DNA from: Agromyces mediolanus
GTDB taxonomy: Bacteria; Actinomycetota; Actinomycetes; Actinomycetales; Microbacteriaceae
DNA length: 64,000 bases
Direction: 5' to 3'
NCBI RefSeq assembly: GCF_023715325.1
Contig: NZ_JAMBNX010000004.1
Span: forward strand, 186,001 to 250,000
Shown: positions 10,047 through 17,513 of the stretch, one piece after another
How the letters are laid out: the number at the start of each line of letters is the position of its first letter
Position numbering within the stretch: position 1 is the first letter of the stretch
The notes under the pieces: generated by a model
Told to the model about the DNA's origin: nothing
Database searches by the model: none
The model's input: only the letters and a program-made list of their open reading frames with translations
Translations under genes and position numbers: made by a program

Positions 10047-10850
10047 TCAGCCCCGCGCGGTGGGGGCCGCGTGCGCGAGCACCCAGGAGTGCATCGTGAT
10101 CGCCGCGGCGGCGGCCGCGTTCAACGATCGCGTCGAGCCGTACTGGGTGATCTCCACGACGGCGTCGGCGATCCCCTGCGCCTCCGGTGAGAGACCCGGA
10201 CCCTCCTGCCCGAAGAGCAGCACGCAGCGCTCGGGCCAGTCGAAGGCCTCGATCGGCACGGCGCCGGCGATGTTGTCGACGGCGATGATCGGCAGGGATG
10301 CCTCGTGCGCCCACGCCGCGAAGCCGGCGACGTCGTCGTGGTACTCGAGGTGCTGGTAGCGGTCGGTGACCATCGCGCCGCGCTTGTTCCAGCGGCGGCG
10401 GCCGATGATGTGCACGGTGTCGGCGACGAAGGCGTTGGCCGTACGCACGATCGAGCCGATGTTCAGGTCGTGCTGCCAGTTCTCGATCGCGACGTGGAAG
10501 CCGTGCCGCCGTTCGTCGAGGTCGGCGACGATCGCCTCGAGCCGCCAGTAGCGGTAGCGATCGACGACGTTGCGGCGGTCGCCGTGCTCGAGCAGCTCCG
10601 GGTCGAAGTGCGGCTCGTTCGGCCAGGCGTCGCGTCCGCCCGGCCAGGGACCGACACCGGTCCCCACCGAGTCAGCCGACGGGTGCAGGGGCAGCTCGGC
10701 CTCGGCGGACTGTTCCGCTGCACCGCTCTCGCCCGGCGCGGGGGAACCAGCGGGCTCGGCGGGCTCAGCGGGCTCAGCGGGCTCAGCGGGCTCAGCGGGC
10801 TCAGCGGGCTCAGCGGGCTCAGCGGGCTCAGCGGGCTCAGCGTCGTTCAC
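10047..10850 (-). CDS. SPOUT-class RNA 2'-O-methyltransferase (TrmH/SpoU family)
   Basis: A 267-residue protein. The C-terminal ~165 residues form a SPOUT methyltransferase with NIGSIVRTANAF (motif 1), LLFGQEGPGLS (motif 2) and STRSLNAAAAAAITMH (motif 3, SAM-binding knot), so 2'-O-methylation of tRNA or rRNA is expected. The N-terminus is a low-complexity tract of about nine Ala-Glu-Pro repeats encoded by a 9-bp tandem repeat. The start is uncertain; GTG at 10850 is chosen because TACCGT (10858-10863) ends seven bases before it, the leaderless pattern of this region, and no Shine-Dalgarno site is seen. GTG codons at 10859 and 10880 are alternatives. The gene is divergent from mntH. Confidence 0.85.
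   Translation of the reverse strand: MNDAEPAEPAEPAEPAEPAEPAEPAEPAEPAEPAGSPAPGESGAAEQSAEAELPLHPSADSVGTGVGPWPGGRDAWPNEPHFDPELLEHGDRRNVVDRYRYWRLEAIVADLDERRHGFHVAIENWQHDLNIGSIVRTANAFVADTVHIIGRRRWNKRGAMVTDRYQHLEYHDDVAGFAAWAHEASLPIIAVDNIAGAVPIEAFDWPERCVLLFGQEGPGLSPEAQGIADAVVEITQYGSTRSLNAAAAAAITMHSWVLAHAAPTARG
10753..10842. repeat. 9-bp tandem repeat encoding Ala-Glu-Pro
   Basis: About ten copies of GGGCTCAGC (plus-strand reading) lie inside the N-terminus of the methyltransferase gene. A unit of nine keeps the frame, so slippage would change linker length and not abolish the protein. Confidence 0.9.
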
Positions 10851-10885
10851 CCGTGCCACGGTACTCGCGCCATCCGTCACACACT

Positions 10886-10928
10886 TTTCGGTGCGCCTAA
10901 ATTCTGCTAACTTTTCGGTATGCCGAAA
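10886..10928 (+). promoter_or_regulatory. Two MntR-like operator boxes over the mntH promoter and start codon
   Basis: Box 1 (10886-10901) is TTTCGG-TGCG-CCTAAA. Box 2 (10913-10928) is the perfect palindrome TTTCGG-TATG-CCGAAA, whose central ATG is the mntH start codon. Between them TAACTT (10908-10913) is positioned as a -10 element giving a transcript that starts at the ATG. Box 1 covers the -35 zone. This fits repression by the DtxR-family regulator encoded at 15150-15821. Confidence 0.7.
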
Positions 10929-12410
10929 TCCTCCGCCGACCCGCTCGCGCCCGCCGCCGACCCGACTTCCGGCGCGGCATCCACTCCCGGCGCAGCACCC
11001 ACCCCCGGCGCGGCATCCGCCCCCGGCGCGGCATCCGCCGACCACGCTGCCCCGGCCGCCGCTCGCGGCCCGAAGCGGCGCGACAGCTCGGTGCCGCGCG
11101 CCGCCTGGCTGATCGGACCGGCGCTCGTCGCGGGCGTCGCCTACCTCGACCCCGGCAACGTCGCGAGCAACATGACCGCCGGAGCGCAGTACGGCTACCT
11201 GCTCGTGTGGGTCGTCGTGCTCGGGAATCTCATGGCCTGGCTCATCCAGTACCTCTCGGCGAAACTCGGCATCGTGACGGGGCGGAGCCTTCCCGAGGTG
11301 CTCGGCGAGCGCATCCGCAACCGTTGGGGCCGGCGGGCCTACTGGCTGCAGGCCGAGCTCGTCGCGATGGCCACCGACCTCGCCGAGATCATCGGCGGCG
11401 CGGTCGCGCTGAACCTGCTGTTCGGCATCCCGCTGATCTGGGGCGGCGTGATCACGGGGGCGGTGTCGATCGGGCTCCTGATGATCCAGTCCCGCCGCGG
11501 GCCGCGCACCTTCGAGTTCGTCATCATCGGACTGCTGCTCATCATCGCCATCGGGTTCAGTGTCGGCGTGCTGATCGCCCCACCCGATCCCGGCGGCCTC
11601 TTCGCCGGCCTCGTGCCGCGCTTCGCCGACACCGGATCGGTGCTGCTCGCGGCATCCATCCTGGGGGCGACGATCATGCCGCACGCCATCTACGCGCACT
11701 CGGCGCTCAGCCGCGACCGCTTCGCGACGCCGCGCACGCCCGTCGCGTCGGCCGCGCCCACCCGGCCGGCCCGGGGGTGGCGCCGCCTCGTCGCCGCCGA
11801 CGCCGCACACGCCGGCGAGGCGCGCACCGTCGCCCCCGGTGCGGCCACCACCCTCCCAGCCGGGGTGCTGCTGCGGGCCACGCGGATCGATGTCACGGTG
11901 GCGATGGCGATCGCGGGCACCGTGAACCTCTGCATCCTGCTGCTCGCCGCGGTGAACCTCGCCGGCATCGACGGCACCGACAGCCTCGAGGGCGCGTACG
12001 CGGCACTCGGCGCAGCCCTCGGACCCGTCATCGCGACGCTCTTCGCCATCGGGCTGCTCGCCTCGGGCCTCGCCTCGACCTCCGTCGGCGCGTACGCGGG
12101 GGCCGAGATCATGCACGGCCTGCTGCACCTTCGCGTGCCGCTCGTGCTGCGCCGACTCGTCTCACTGCTCCCCGCTCTCGTGGTGCTCGGGCTCGGACTC
12201 GACCCGACGCTGTCGCTCGTGATCAGCCAGGTCGTCCTGTCGTTCGGCATCCCGTTCGCGCTCGTGCCGCTGGTGGCGCTGACCGCGAAGGCCGGGGTGC
12301 TCGGCCGCTGGCGCAACCACTGGGCGACGACCGCGACGGGCGTGGCGGCATCCGTGTTCCTCATCGCGCTCAACGCGCTGCTGCTCTGGCTCGTGTTCAC
12401 CGGGGCGTGA
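10920..12410 (+). CDS. mntH: Nramp-family manganese/divalent metal transporter
   Basis: A 496-residue proton-coupled importer of Mn2+ (and probably Fe2+) in the membrane. Residues 1-58 are a disordered Ala/Pro/Gly extension. The Nramp core then begins with the metal-binding DPGN at 77-80, and the second binding motif MPHAIY is at 253-258 (Met253). About eleven transmembrane helices are predicted by eye. An unusual basic, Ala-rich insert of some 50 residues follows MPHAIYAHSAL. There is no Shine-Dalgarno site; the ATG sits in an operator and the message is probably leaderless. The regulator mntR lies 2.7 kb downstream. The gene is divergent from the methyltransferase gene. Confidence 0.93.
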   Translation: MPKSSADPLAPAADPTSGAASTPGAAPTPGAASAPGAASADHAAPAAARGPKRRDSSVPRAAWLIGPALVAGVAYLDPGNVASNMTAGAQYGYLLVWVVVLGNLMAWLIQYLSAKLGIVTGRSLPEVLGERIRNRWGRRAYWLQAELVAMATDLAEIIGGAVALNLLFGIPLIWGGVITGAVSIGLLMIQSRRGPRTFEFVIIGLLLIIAIGFSVGVLIAPPDPGGLFAGLVPRFADTGSVLLAASILGATIMPHAIYAHSALSRDRFATPRTPVASAAPTRPARGWRRLVAADAAHAGEARTVAPGAATTLPAGVLLRATRIDVTVAMAIAGTVNLCILLLAAVNLAGIDGTDSLEGAYAALGAALGPVIATLFAIGLLASGLASTSVGAYAGAEIMHGLLHLRVPLVLRRLVSLLPALVVLGLGLDPTLSLVISQVVLSFGIPFALVPLVALTAKAGVLGRWRNHWATTATGVAASVFLIALNALLLWLVFTGA

Positions 12411-12464
12411 GGCGAGCCGCCGCCGGTGGGCGGGCGCCCGCCGTCGTTCGGGCGCCCGCCCCAC

Positions 12465-12544
12465 CAGCGCCACTTCGGCTCCGCCAGCGCCACTTCGGCT
12501 CCGCCAGCGCCACTTCGGCTCCGCCAGCGCCACTTCGGCTCCGT
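12465..12544. repeat. Four tandem 20-bp repeats containing GCGCCACTT
   Basis: The unit CAGCGCCACTTCGGCTCCGC is repeated at exact 20-bp spacing. The last copy supplies the left arm of the 57-bp nested palindrome at 12527. There are no unique spacers, so this is not a CRISPR array. Confidence 0.95.
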
Positions 12545-12583
12545 CGCGCCAGCACAGATGGCGCGTGGACGCCGAAGTGGCGC
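12527..12583. repeat. 57-bp nested palindrome element, copy 1
   Basis: The outer arms GCGCCACTT and AAGTGGCGC and inner arms GCGCCA and TGGCGC are spaced 9-10-6-7-6-10-9. In this copy four more base pairs (CGGC/GCCG) extend the outer stem to 13 bp. It lies in the mntH to GNAT-AAA intergenic region. Confidence 0.9.
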
Positions 12584-12690
12584 AAACCAGATCAGGAGGG
12601 CGGCGCAGACCGGATCGAGAGCAGGCGCAGGCAGACCACGACAGGGCGCAAACCAGATCAGGACAGGGCGCAGACCGGATCGAGCCGGAG
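12580..12690. repeat. Direct repeat (66-bp spacing) between mntH and the GNAT-AAA gene
   Basis: Two near-identical ~40-bp segments begin with GCGCAAACCAGATCAGGA (12580 and 12646) and both continue to GCGCAGACCGGATCGAG. Together with the 20-bp repeats they fill most of the 415-bp gap 12411-12825. No gene is seen there; the remainder holds the downstream promoter (TACGCT, 12794-12799). Confidence 0.8.
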
Positions 12691-12825
12691 GGCAGACCGC
12701 AGAACTCGCGCAGAAGTTTCGGCTCCGGCAACTGTCGGCAGAGTTTCATCCGCCCGGTGCGTCACAGGGTCCGCGAGCGCCCGATCCGTCGCCTACGCTG
12801 CGGGAACCCCACTGAGGAGGACCCC

Positions 12826-14166
12826 ATGACCGGCTGGCGCGTGCGCGAGTTCCACAACGACGATCTCGACGGCATCCTGCACCTCTGGGAGGCTCAGCGC
12901 CGGTCGGCGCATGAACCCGTCTACGATCTCAGCGAGGTCGTCGCCTCCTGCCAGAAGGATCACGCGATCGTGGCGGTGCACGGCGAGGAGCTCGTCGGCG
13001 CCGTCGTCGGGCGGGCCGCGCACGACCAGGGCTGGATCGTGTTCTTCGGCATCGCCGAGGACTGGCGCGGCCGCGGCATCGGCTCGGCGATGCTCGCCGC
13101 CCTCGAGAAGCGGATGGCACCGCACGGGCTGACCAAGCTCTCGGCGCTGATCCCCGAGAACGAGAGCCGCGTCGACGCCTTCGCGAACCAGGGCTTTGAA
13201 GCGAAGCACCAGCTGCGCTACTTCGAGCGGCGCATCCCGGTGCAGCGTCAGGAGCTGACCTCGCTCGCCGAGCTCGGCGGACGGCTGCTGCCGCGCACGC
13301 TCTGGGAGTCGGTCGCGGGCATGCGCCGAGAGAAGGAGATCCTGGAGCAGCGTCTCGTGCTCCCCCTCGCCGAACCGGATCTCGCCGACCGCTACGGTGT
13401 GGTGCCGCCGCGGGCCGTCGTGCTCTTCGGCCCGCCCGGCACGGGCAAGACGACGTTCGCGAAGGCGATCGCCTCGCGGCTGGAGTGGTCGTTCGTGGAG
13501 GTGTTCCCCTCGCGGCTGGCGGCCGATCCGCGCGGGCTGGCGGGCGCGCTGCGCGAGACGTTCACGAAGATCGCCGAGCTCGAGCACGCCGTGGTCTTCA
13601 TCGACGAGGTGGAGGAGATCGCGGCGCAGCGCTCGGGCGAGCCGCCGTCGCCGCTGCAGGGCGTCACGAACGAGCTGCTGAAGATCATCCCTGCGTTCCG
13701 CGAGCAGCCCGGGCGACTCCTCGTCTGCGCGACGAACTTCATCCGGGCGCTCGACAGCGCGTTCCTCAGGCACGGACGCTTCGACTACGTGATCCCGATC
13801 GGCCTGCCCGACGACGCCGCGCGCCTCGCGATCTGGCAGCGGTACGTGCCGGAGCAGGTGGTCCGCGAGGTCGACCTGCCGCTGCTCGTCGAGCGGACCG
13901 CCGGGTTCTCGCCGGCGGACATCGAGTTCGCCGCGCGCAGCGCGTCGCAGCGCGCGTTCGAGGCGGCCGTGCGGAACGGGGCGACGGCGATCGGGACGGA
14001 TGCCTCGGGGGTCGCGGATGCGTCGGGGCTCGCGGATGCCTCGGGGCGACCGGCCGGGCCGAGCACCGAGGACTATCTCGACGCGATCGGCACCACTCGA
14101 ACCACGGTGTCGGCCGAGACCGCCGAGGCCTTCCTCGAGGACATCGAGGCCCTCGCCAGGGTTTGA
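12826..14166 (+). CDS. GNAT acetyltransferase-AAA+ ATPase fusion protein
   Basis: A 446-residue protein with two domains. Residues 1-136 form a GNAT fold with the acetyl-CoA loop WRGRGIGSAM (80-89). Residues 150-440 form a single AAA+ module with Walker A GPPGTGKT (202-209), Walker B VVFIDEVE (256-263), sensor-1-like CATN (301-304), an arginine-finger-like RHGRFD (315-320) and a sensor-2 helical lid. The AAA+ part resembles protease-regulatory or Cdc48-like ATPases. A reasonable inference is ATP-driven remodelling coupled to acetylation of a protein or tRNA-linked substrate; the target is unknown. Unlike many neighbours it has a short leader with GAGGAGG before the ATG. It is flanked on both sides by repeat arrays. 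Confidence 0.85.
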   Translation: MTGWRVREFHNDDLDGILHLWEAQRRSAHEPVYDLSEVVASCQKDHAIVAVHGEELVGAVVGRAAHDQGWIVFFGIAEDWRGRGIGSAMLAALEKRMAPHGLTKLSALIPENESRVDAFANQGFEAKHQLRYFERRIPVQRQELTSLAELGGRLLPRTLWESVAGMRREKEILEQRLVLPLAEPDLADRYGVVPPRAVVLFGPPGTGKTTFAKAIASRLEWSFVEVFPSRLAADPRGLAGALRETFTKIAELEHAVVFIDEVEEIAAQRSGEPPSPLQGVTNELLKIIPAFREQPGRLLVCATNFIRALDSAFLRHGRFDYVIPIGLPDDAARLAIWQRYVPEQVVREVDLPLLVERTAGFSPADIEFAARSASQRAFEAAVRNGATAIGTDASGVADASGLADASGRPAGPSTEDYLDAIGTTRTTVSAETAEAFLEDIEALARV

Positions 14167-14299
14167 CCCCGCCGGCTCGCCCGACCGGACTGTCGGAGCC
14201 GCACCCAGCCGGCGCAACAGCCCCGAACTGGCGCAACCGCACCGAGCTGGCGCAGCCGCACGCGCCCACGAGGCATCCACCCCCTCCGCCCGACCGTCC

Positions 14300-14356
14300 G
14301 CGCCACTTCCACCGCGTTGCGCCACCTCTACTGGCGCAACGCCGCCGAAGTGGCGC
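14300..14356. repeat. 57-bp nested palindrome element, copy 2
   Basis: The 9-10-6-7-6-10-9 layout is exact. Here the inner stem extends by GCGTT/AACGC to 11 bp around a 7-nt loop CCTCTAC. Confidence 0.9.
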
Positions 14357-14624
14357 AATCGCGGCGGCTACCGCGGCGAGAGCAGACGGCGACCCCGGCC
14401 ACGCCCCGGTGTGCCTGCCGCCTACCCCGCGCACGGCACCCGCCCCACCCCGGCATCCAGCTTCAGGCCTGCTGCTCACCCCGAATCTGGCCCGGCCCCC
14501 GCCCCTCGGCCGGGCCCAGACCCCGACCCGGGCTCCCCGGCTCGGCCTCGAACTGTCGCAACGGCACCGAACTGGCGCAGCCGCACGCGGCCACGAGGCA
14601 TCCACCCCCTCCACCCGAGCGTCC

Positions 14625-14681
14625 GCGCCACTTCCACCGCGTTGCGCCACCTCTACTGGCGCAACGCCACCGAAGTGGCGC
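14625..14681. repeat. 57-bp nested palindrome element, copy 3
   Basis: Same arms and spacing as copy 2, 325 bp downstream, with one change in the right spacer (GCCACCG instead of GCCGCCG). Confidence 0.9.
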
Positions 14682-14950
14682 AATCGCGGCGGCTACCGAG
14701 GGGAGAGCAGCCGGCGACCCCGGCCACGCCCCGGTGTGCCTGCCGCCTACCCCAAGCGCGGCACCCGCCCCACTCCGGGCATCCAGCTTCAGGCCGGCCG
14801 CTCACCCCGAACCTGACCCGACCCCCGCCCCTCGGCCGGGCCCAGACCCCGACCCGGGCTCCCCGGCCGGACCCCGAACTGGCGCAACAGCGCCGAACTG
14901 GCGCAGCCGCACGCGCCCACGGCGCATCCACCCCCTCCGCCCGAGCGTCC

Positions 14951-15007
14951 GCGCCACTTCCACCGCGTTGCGCCACCTCTACTGGCGCAACGCCGCCGAA
15001 GTGGCGC
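14951..15007. repeat. 57-bp nested palindrome element, copy 4
   Basis: Identical in arms and spacing to copy 2, 326 bp beyond copy 3 and about 140 bp upstream of mntR. Confidence 0.9.
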
Positions 15008-15136
15008 AATCGCGGCGGCTACCGCGGGGAGAGCAGACGGCGACCCCGGCCACGCCCCGGTGTGCCTGCCGCCTACCCCGAGCACGGCACCCGCCCCACC
15101 CCGCCAACGCCAACACCCACCCCTCCCCGGGCCCGG

Positions 15137-15149
15137 TAGTCTGGGGCCG
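15137..15149 (+). promoter_or_regulatory. -10 element of a leaderless mntR transcript
   Basis: TAGTCT (15137-15142) ends seven bases before the mntR ATG at 15150, so the transcript would begin at about the start codon. Confidence 0.5.
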
Positions 15150-15821
15150 ATGCCGGCCAGCAAGAATCCCGCGATCGAGGACTACCTGAAGACGGTGTAC
15201 GCGCACACCGAGTGGCAGCCCGACCCCATCACGCCGTCCGTGCTCGCCGGCAAGCTCGGCGTCGCGCCCTCGAGCGTCACCGAGATGGTGAAGAAGATGG
15301 CGGCGGCCGGCCTCATCGCGCACGTGCCCTATGGTCCGCTCCGACTCACCGACGGCGGACGCGAGCGCGCCCTCGCCGTCGTGCGCCGGCACCGCCTGAT
15401 CGAGACCTGGCTCGTGCAGGAGATGGGCTACGGCTGGGACGAGGTGCACGACGAGGCCGAGGTCCTCGAGCACGCCGTCTCCGACCGTCTCCTCGACGTG
15501 ATCGACGAACGACTCGGCCGTCCCGCCCGTGACCCGCACGGCGATGCGATTCCCGCGGCCGACGGCACGATCCCGTCGGAGCCGTTCCTCCGCCTCGACG
15601 AGGCGCCGGAGGGGCACCGCGGCCGCATCCTGCGCATCAGCGACCGGGATCCCGCCGTGCTCCGCGAGCTCGAGACGGCCGGCCTCGCGCCCGGCGTCGA
15701 GGTCGCTGTGAGCCTCGGTGACGGTGAGCGCGTACGGCTCGCAGCAGGAACGGCGGATGCCCCGGCGCCGGCGTTCGAGCTCCCGGGCACGGCGGCCGCC
15801 GAGATCTGGCTGAGCGCCTGA
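15150..15821 (+). CDS. mntR: DtxR-family, MntR-type manganese-responsive repressor
   Basis: A 223-residue repressor. An N-terminal winged helix (LAGKLGVAPSSVTEMVKKMAAAGLI) is followed by a dimerisation and metal-binding domain and a C-terminal SH3/FeoA-like domain (about 145-223). Metal ligands include His and Glu in RRHRLIET and His/Glu/His in VHDEAEVLEH. At the position where iron regulators DtxR/IdeR have Cys102 this protein has Glu, the manganese-type residue. I infer Mn2+ sensing and repression of mntH through the boxes at 10886-10928. The ATG is supported by the leaderless promoter pattern. The gene is separated from mntH by the fusion gene and repeats. Confidence 0.88.
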   Translation: MPASKNPAIEDYLKTVYAHTEWQPDPITPSVLAGKLGVAPSSVTEMVKKMAAAGLIAHVPYGPLRLTDGGRERALAVVRRHRLIETWLVQEMGYGWDEVHDEAEVLEHAVSDRLLDVIDERLGRPARDPHGDAIPAADGTIPSEPFLRLDEAPEGHRGRILRISDRDPAVLRELETAGLAPGVEVAVSLGDGERVRLAAGTADAPAPAFELPGTAAAEIWLSA

Positions 15822-15829
15822 GCCTCGCG

Positions 15830-16050
15830 CACCCGAGCCCCTGCCCGCCGCACCCGGCCCCCGCACACCGCCCCGCATACCGCGCGCCCGAGCCCCTGCC
15901 CGCCGCACCCGGCCCCCGCACACCGCCCCGCGCACGCGGCCCCTATACCGCACCCCTCACCGCGCACCGCGCACCGCATACCGCGCGCCCGAGCTCCTGC
16001 CCCCCGGCCCCCGTCCACCGCCCTGAGGCTCCGCCGGTCACCGCACCGCG
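15830..16050. repeat. C-rich imperfect tandem repeat (~55 bp unit)
   Basis: Segments built on CGAGCCCCTGCCCGCCGCAC recur at 15834 and 15889 with a degenerate third copy to about 16010. They fill the 248-bp gap between mntR and the serine hydrolase gene. No open frame with a start signal is seen. Confidence 0.8.
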
Positions 16051-16057
16051 CGCCTGA

Positions 16058-16069
16058 TAGCATCCGGCG
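16058..16069 (+). promoter_or_regulatory. -10 element of a leaderless serine hydrolase transcript
   Basis: TAGCAT (16058-16063) ends six bases before the GTG at 16070, placing the transcription start at the G of the start codon. Confidence 0.5.
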
Positions 16070-17413
16070 GTGCGCATTCTCCGTCGAACGCTCATCGCCC
16101 TCGCCATCGTGGTGGCCGTCGTCGTCGCCGCGGGCACCGCGGTGTACTGGTGGCAGCGCCCGATGCTGCTCACCGGCACCGGATACGCGGCACACAACGC
16201 CTGCGCCGTGACCGAGGTCGCCGGACGCGACGACCCCGGCAACGACCTCCCGCCGAACCCGCTCGTGCCGTATCTGCGCTTCGGTGCCGACGAGCCCGGG
16301 GAGACGACCGGCTCACTGCTCGGCATCCTCGCGAAGCAGCGCGCCTGGTACACCGAGGGCTTCGGCTGCACCCTCGCGGGCGAGCGGCCCGAACTCGGCA
16401 CCGCCACCCCGATCGACGACGCCGGCAATCCGCTCGCCGGCGCCCCGGCTCCGACCGCCGACCCCGCGGTCGACGCGGCCATCGCCGCCGCCTTCGCCGA
16501 CGGGGCGCCCCCGGAGCAGGCGGCGGCGCTCGGCACCCGCGCGGTCGTCGTGCTGAAGGACGGCGAGCTCGTCGGCGAACGCTACGCCGACGGCTTCGAC
16601 GCCGACACGCCCCAGCTCGGCTGGTCGATGTCGAAGAGCGCGACCGACCTCATCACCGGGGTCCTCGTGCAGCAGGGCGTCGTCGCCCTGGACGACGCCG
16701 AACTCCGCCCGGAGTGGAGCGACGAGCGCGCCGACATCACCATCGAGCAGCTGCTGCGCATGACGAGCGGCCTCGAGTGGGACGAGACGTACGACCTCGG
16801 TACCCCGATCACGCAGATGCTCTACGGCGAGGCCGACATGGGCGGCTACGTCGCCGGACTCCCGCTCGAGCACACGCCGGGCACCGTGCAGGAGTATTCG
16901 AGCGGTTCGACGACGCTGCTCTGCTCGGTGCTCGCCGAGCGCACCGGCCTCGGCGCCGATCTGCCCCGGCGGACGCTGCTCGCCCCGCTCGGGCTCTCCT
17001 CGGCCGTGTTCGAGCCGGATGCCGCGGGCACCCCGGTCTGCTCCTCGTACCTGTGGATGACCCCGCGGGACTGGGCCGTGCTCGGCCAGTTCGCCCTGCA
17101 GAACGGCGAATGGAACGGCGAGCAGCTGCTTCCCGCCGACTGGATGGCGAAGAGTCTCGAGGTGCGGCCCGTCGAGCAGACCGACGATCCCGGCTACGGC
17201 ATGGGCTGGCGGGTGAACACGCTCACCGACGGCTCGCCGCGCTGGCCCGGGCTGCCCGCCGACACCTACTACGCCTCGGGTCACGACGGGCAGAAGGTCA
17301 TCGTCGTCCCCTCGGAGGGCCTCGTCGTCGTGCGGATGGGCTTCACGCCGGAGGCCGACGACGAGCCGAGCGAGGTGCAGCTCGTCGAGGAGCTGATCGC
17401 CGCGCTCGGCTGA
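16070..17413 (+). CDS. Membrane-anchored serine hydrolase (beta-lactamase/CubicO family)
   Basis: A 447-residue protein with an N-terminal signal-anchor helix (about 5-27) followed by an extracytoplasmic region. The beta-lactamase-type catalytic fold carries SMSK at 186-189 (nucleophile Ser186, base Lys189) and Tyr276 in EYSSGS, the YxN/YxS equivalent. The C-terminal GHDGQKVIVVPSEGLVVVRMG replaces the KTG box. Members include penicillin-binding esterases, D-aminopeptidases and amide hydrolases, so the substrate cannot be named. GTG at 16070 is chosen on the promoter spacing and the membrane anchor. A G:U-tolerant hairpin at 17429-17468 follows. Confidence 0.85.
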   Translation: MRILRRTLIALAIVVAVVVAAGTAVYWWQRPMLLTGTGYAAHNACAVTEVAGRDDPGNDLPPNPLVPYLRFGADEPGETTGSLLGILAKQRAWYTEGFGCTLAGERPELGTATPIDDAGNPLAGAPAPTADPAVDAAIAAAFADGAPPEQAAALGTRAVVVLKDGELVGERYADGFDADTPQLGWSMSKSATDLITGVLVQQGVVALDDAELRPEWSDERADITIEQLLRMTSGLEWDETYDLGTPITQMLYGEADMGGYVAGLPLEHTPGTVQEYSSGSTTLLCSVLAERTGLGADLPRRTLLAPLGLSSAVFEPDAAGTPVCSSYLWMTPRDWAVLGQFALQNGEWNGEQLLPADWMAKSLEVRPVEQTDDPGYGMGWRVNTLTDGSPRWPGLPADTYYASGHDGQKVIVVPSEGLVVVRMGFTPEADDEPSEVQLVEELIAALG

Positions 17414-17428
17414 GTCGCACGGACCACC

Positions 17429-17468
17429 GGATGCCTCGGTCCGCCGCTCGCGGTCGGCCGGGGCATCC
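17429..17468 (+). terminator. Hairpin after the serine hydrolase gene
   Basis: GGATGCCTCGG (17429-17439) pairs with CCGGGGCATCC (17458-17468) with one G:T mismatch, and an inner CCG/CGG pair strengthens it. It lies 16 bp past the stop codon. Confidence 0.55.
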
Positions 17469-17501
17469 CGCCGTCGTCATCCGTTCGCAACATCGGAGCC
17501 C

Positions 17502-17513
17502 TACGCTGGAGGC
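17502..17513 (+). promoter_or_regulatory. -10 element of a leaderless HAD-phosphatase transcript
   Basis: TACGCT (17502-17507) ends six bases before the ATG at 17514. The intervening GGAGGC looks like a Shine-Dalgarno site, but the spacing predicts transcription from the ATG itself. Confidence 0.5.

Larger units (their letters stand above)
14221..15103. repeat. Three tandem ~325-bp repeat units
   Basis: Units begin at about 14221, 14546 and 14872 (spacing 325 and 326 bp), the third truncated near 15103. Each unit contains one 57-bp nested palindrome. The whole 983-bp gap between the GNAT-AAA gene and mntR consists of this array. Long open frames across it are Pro/Arg-rich, lack ribosome-binding sites and follow the repeat period, so they are not called as genes. 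Confidence 0.9.

Noticed and set aside
12465..12544. Possible CRISPR array
   Set aside because: Four 20-bp units are directly abutting with no spacers, and no cas genes are present. The 57-bp elements at 44.8 kb are spaced by related and not unique sequence.
14000..15189. Open frames of 290-380 codons through the 325-bp repeat array
   Set aside because: They are Pro/Arg/His-rich, repeat with the DNA period, exist in several frames and lack start signals.
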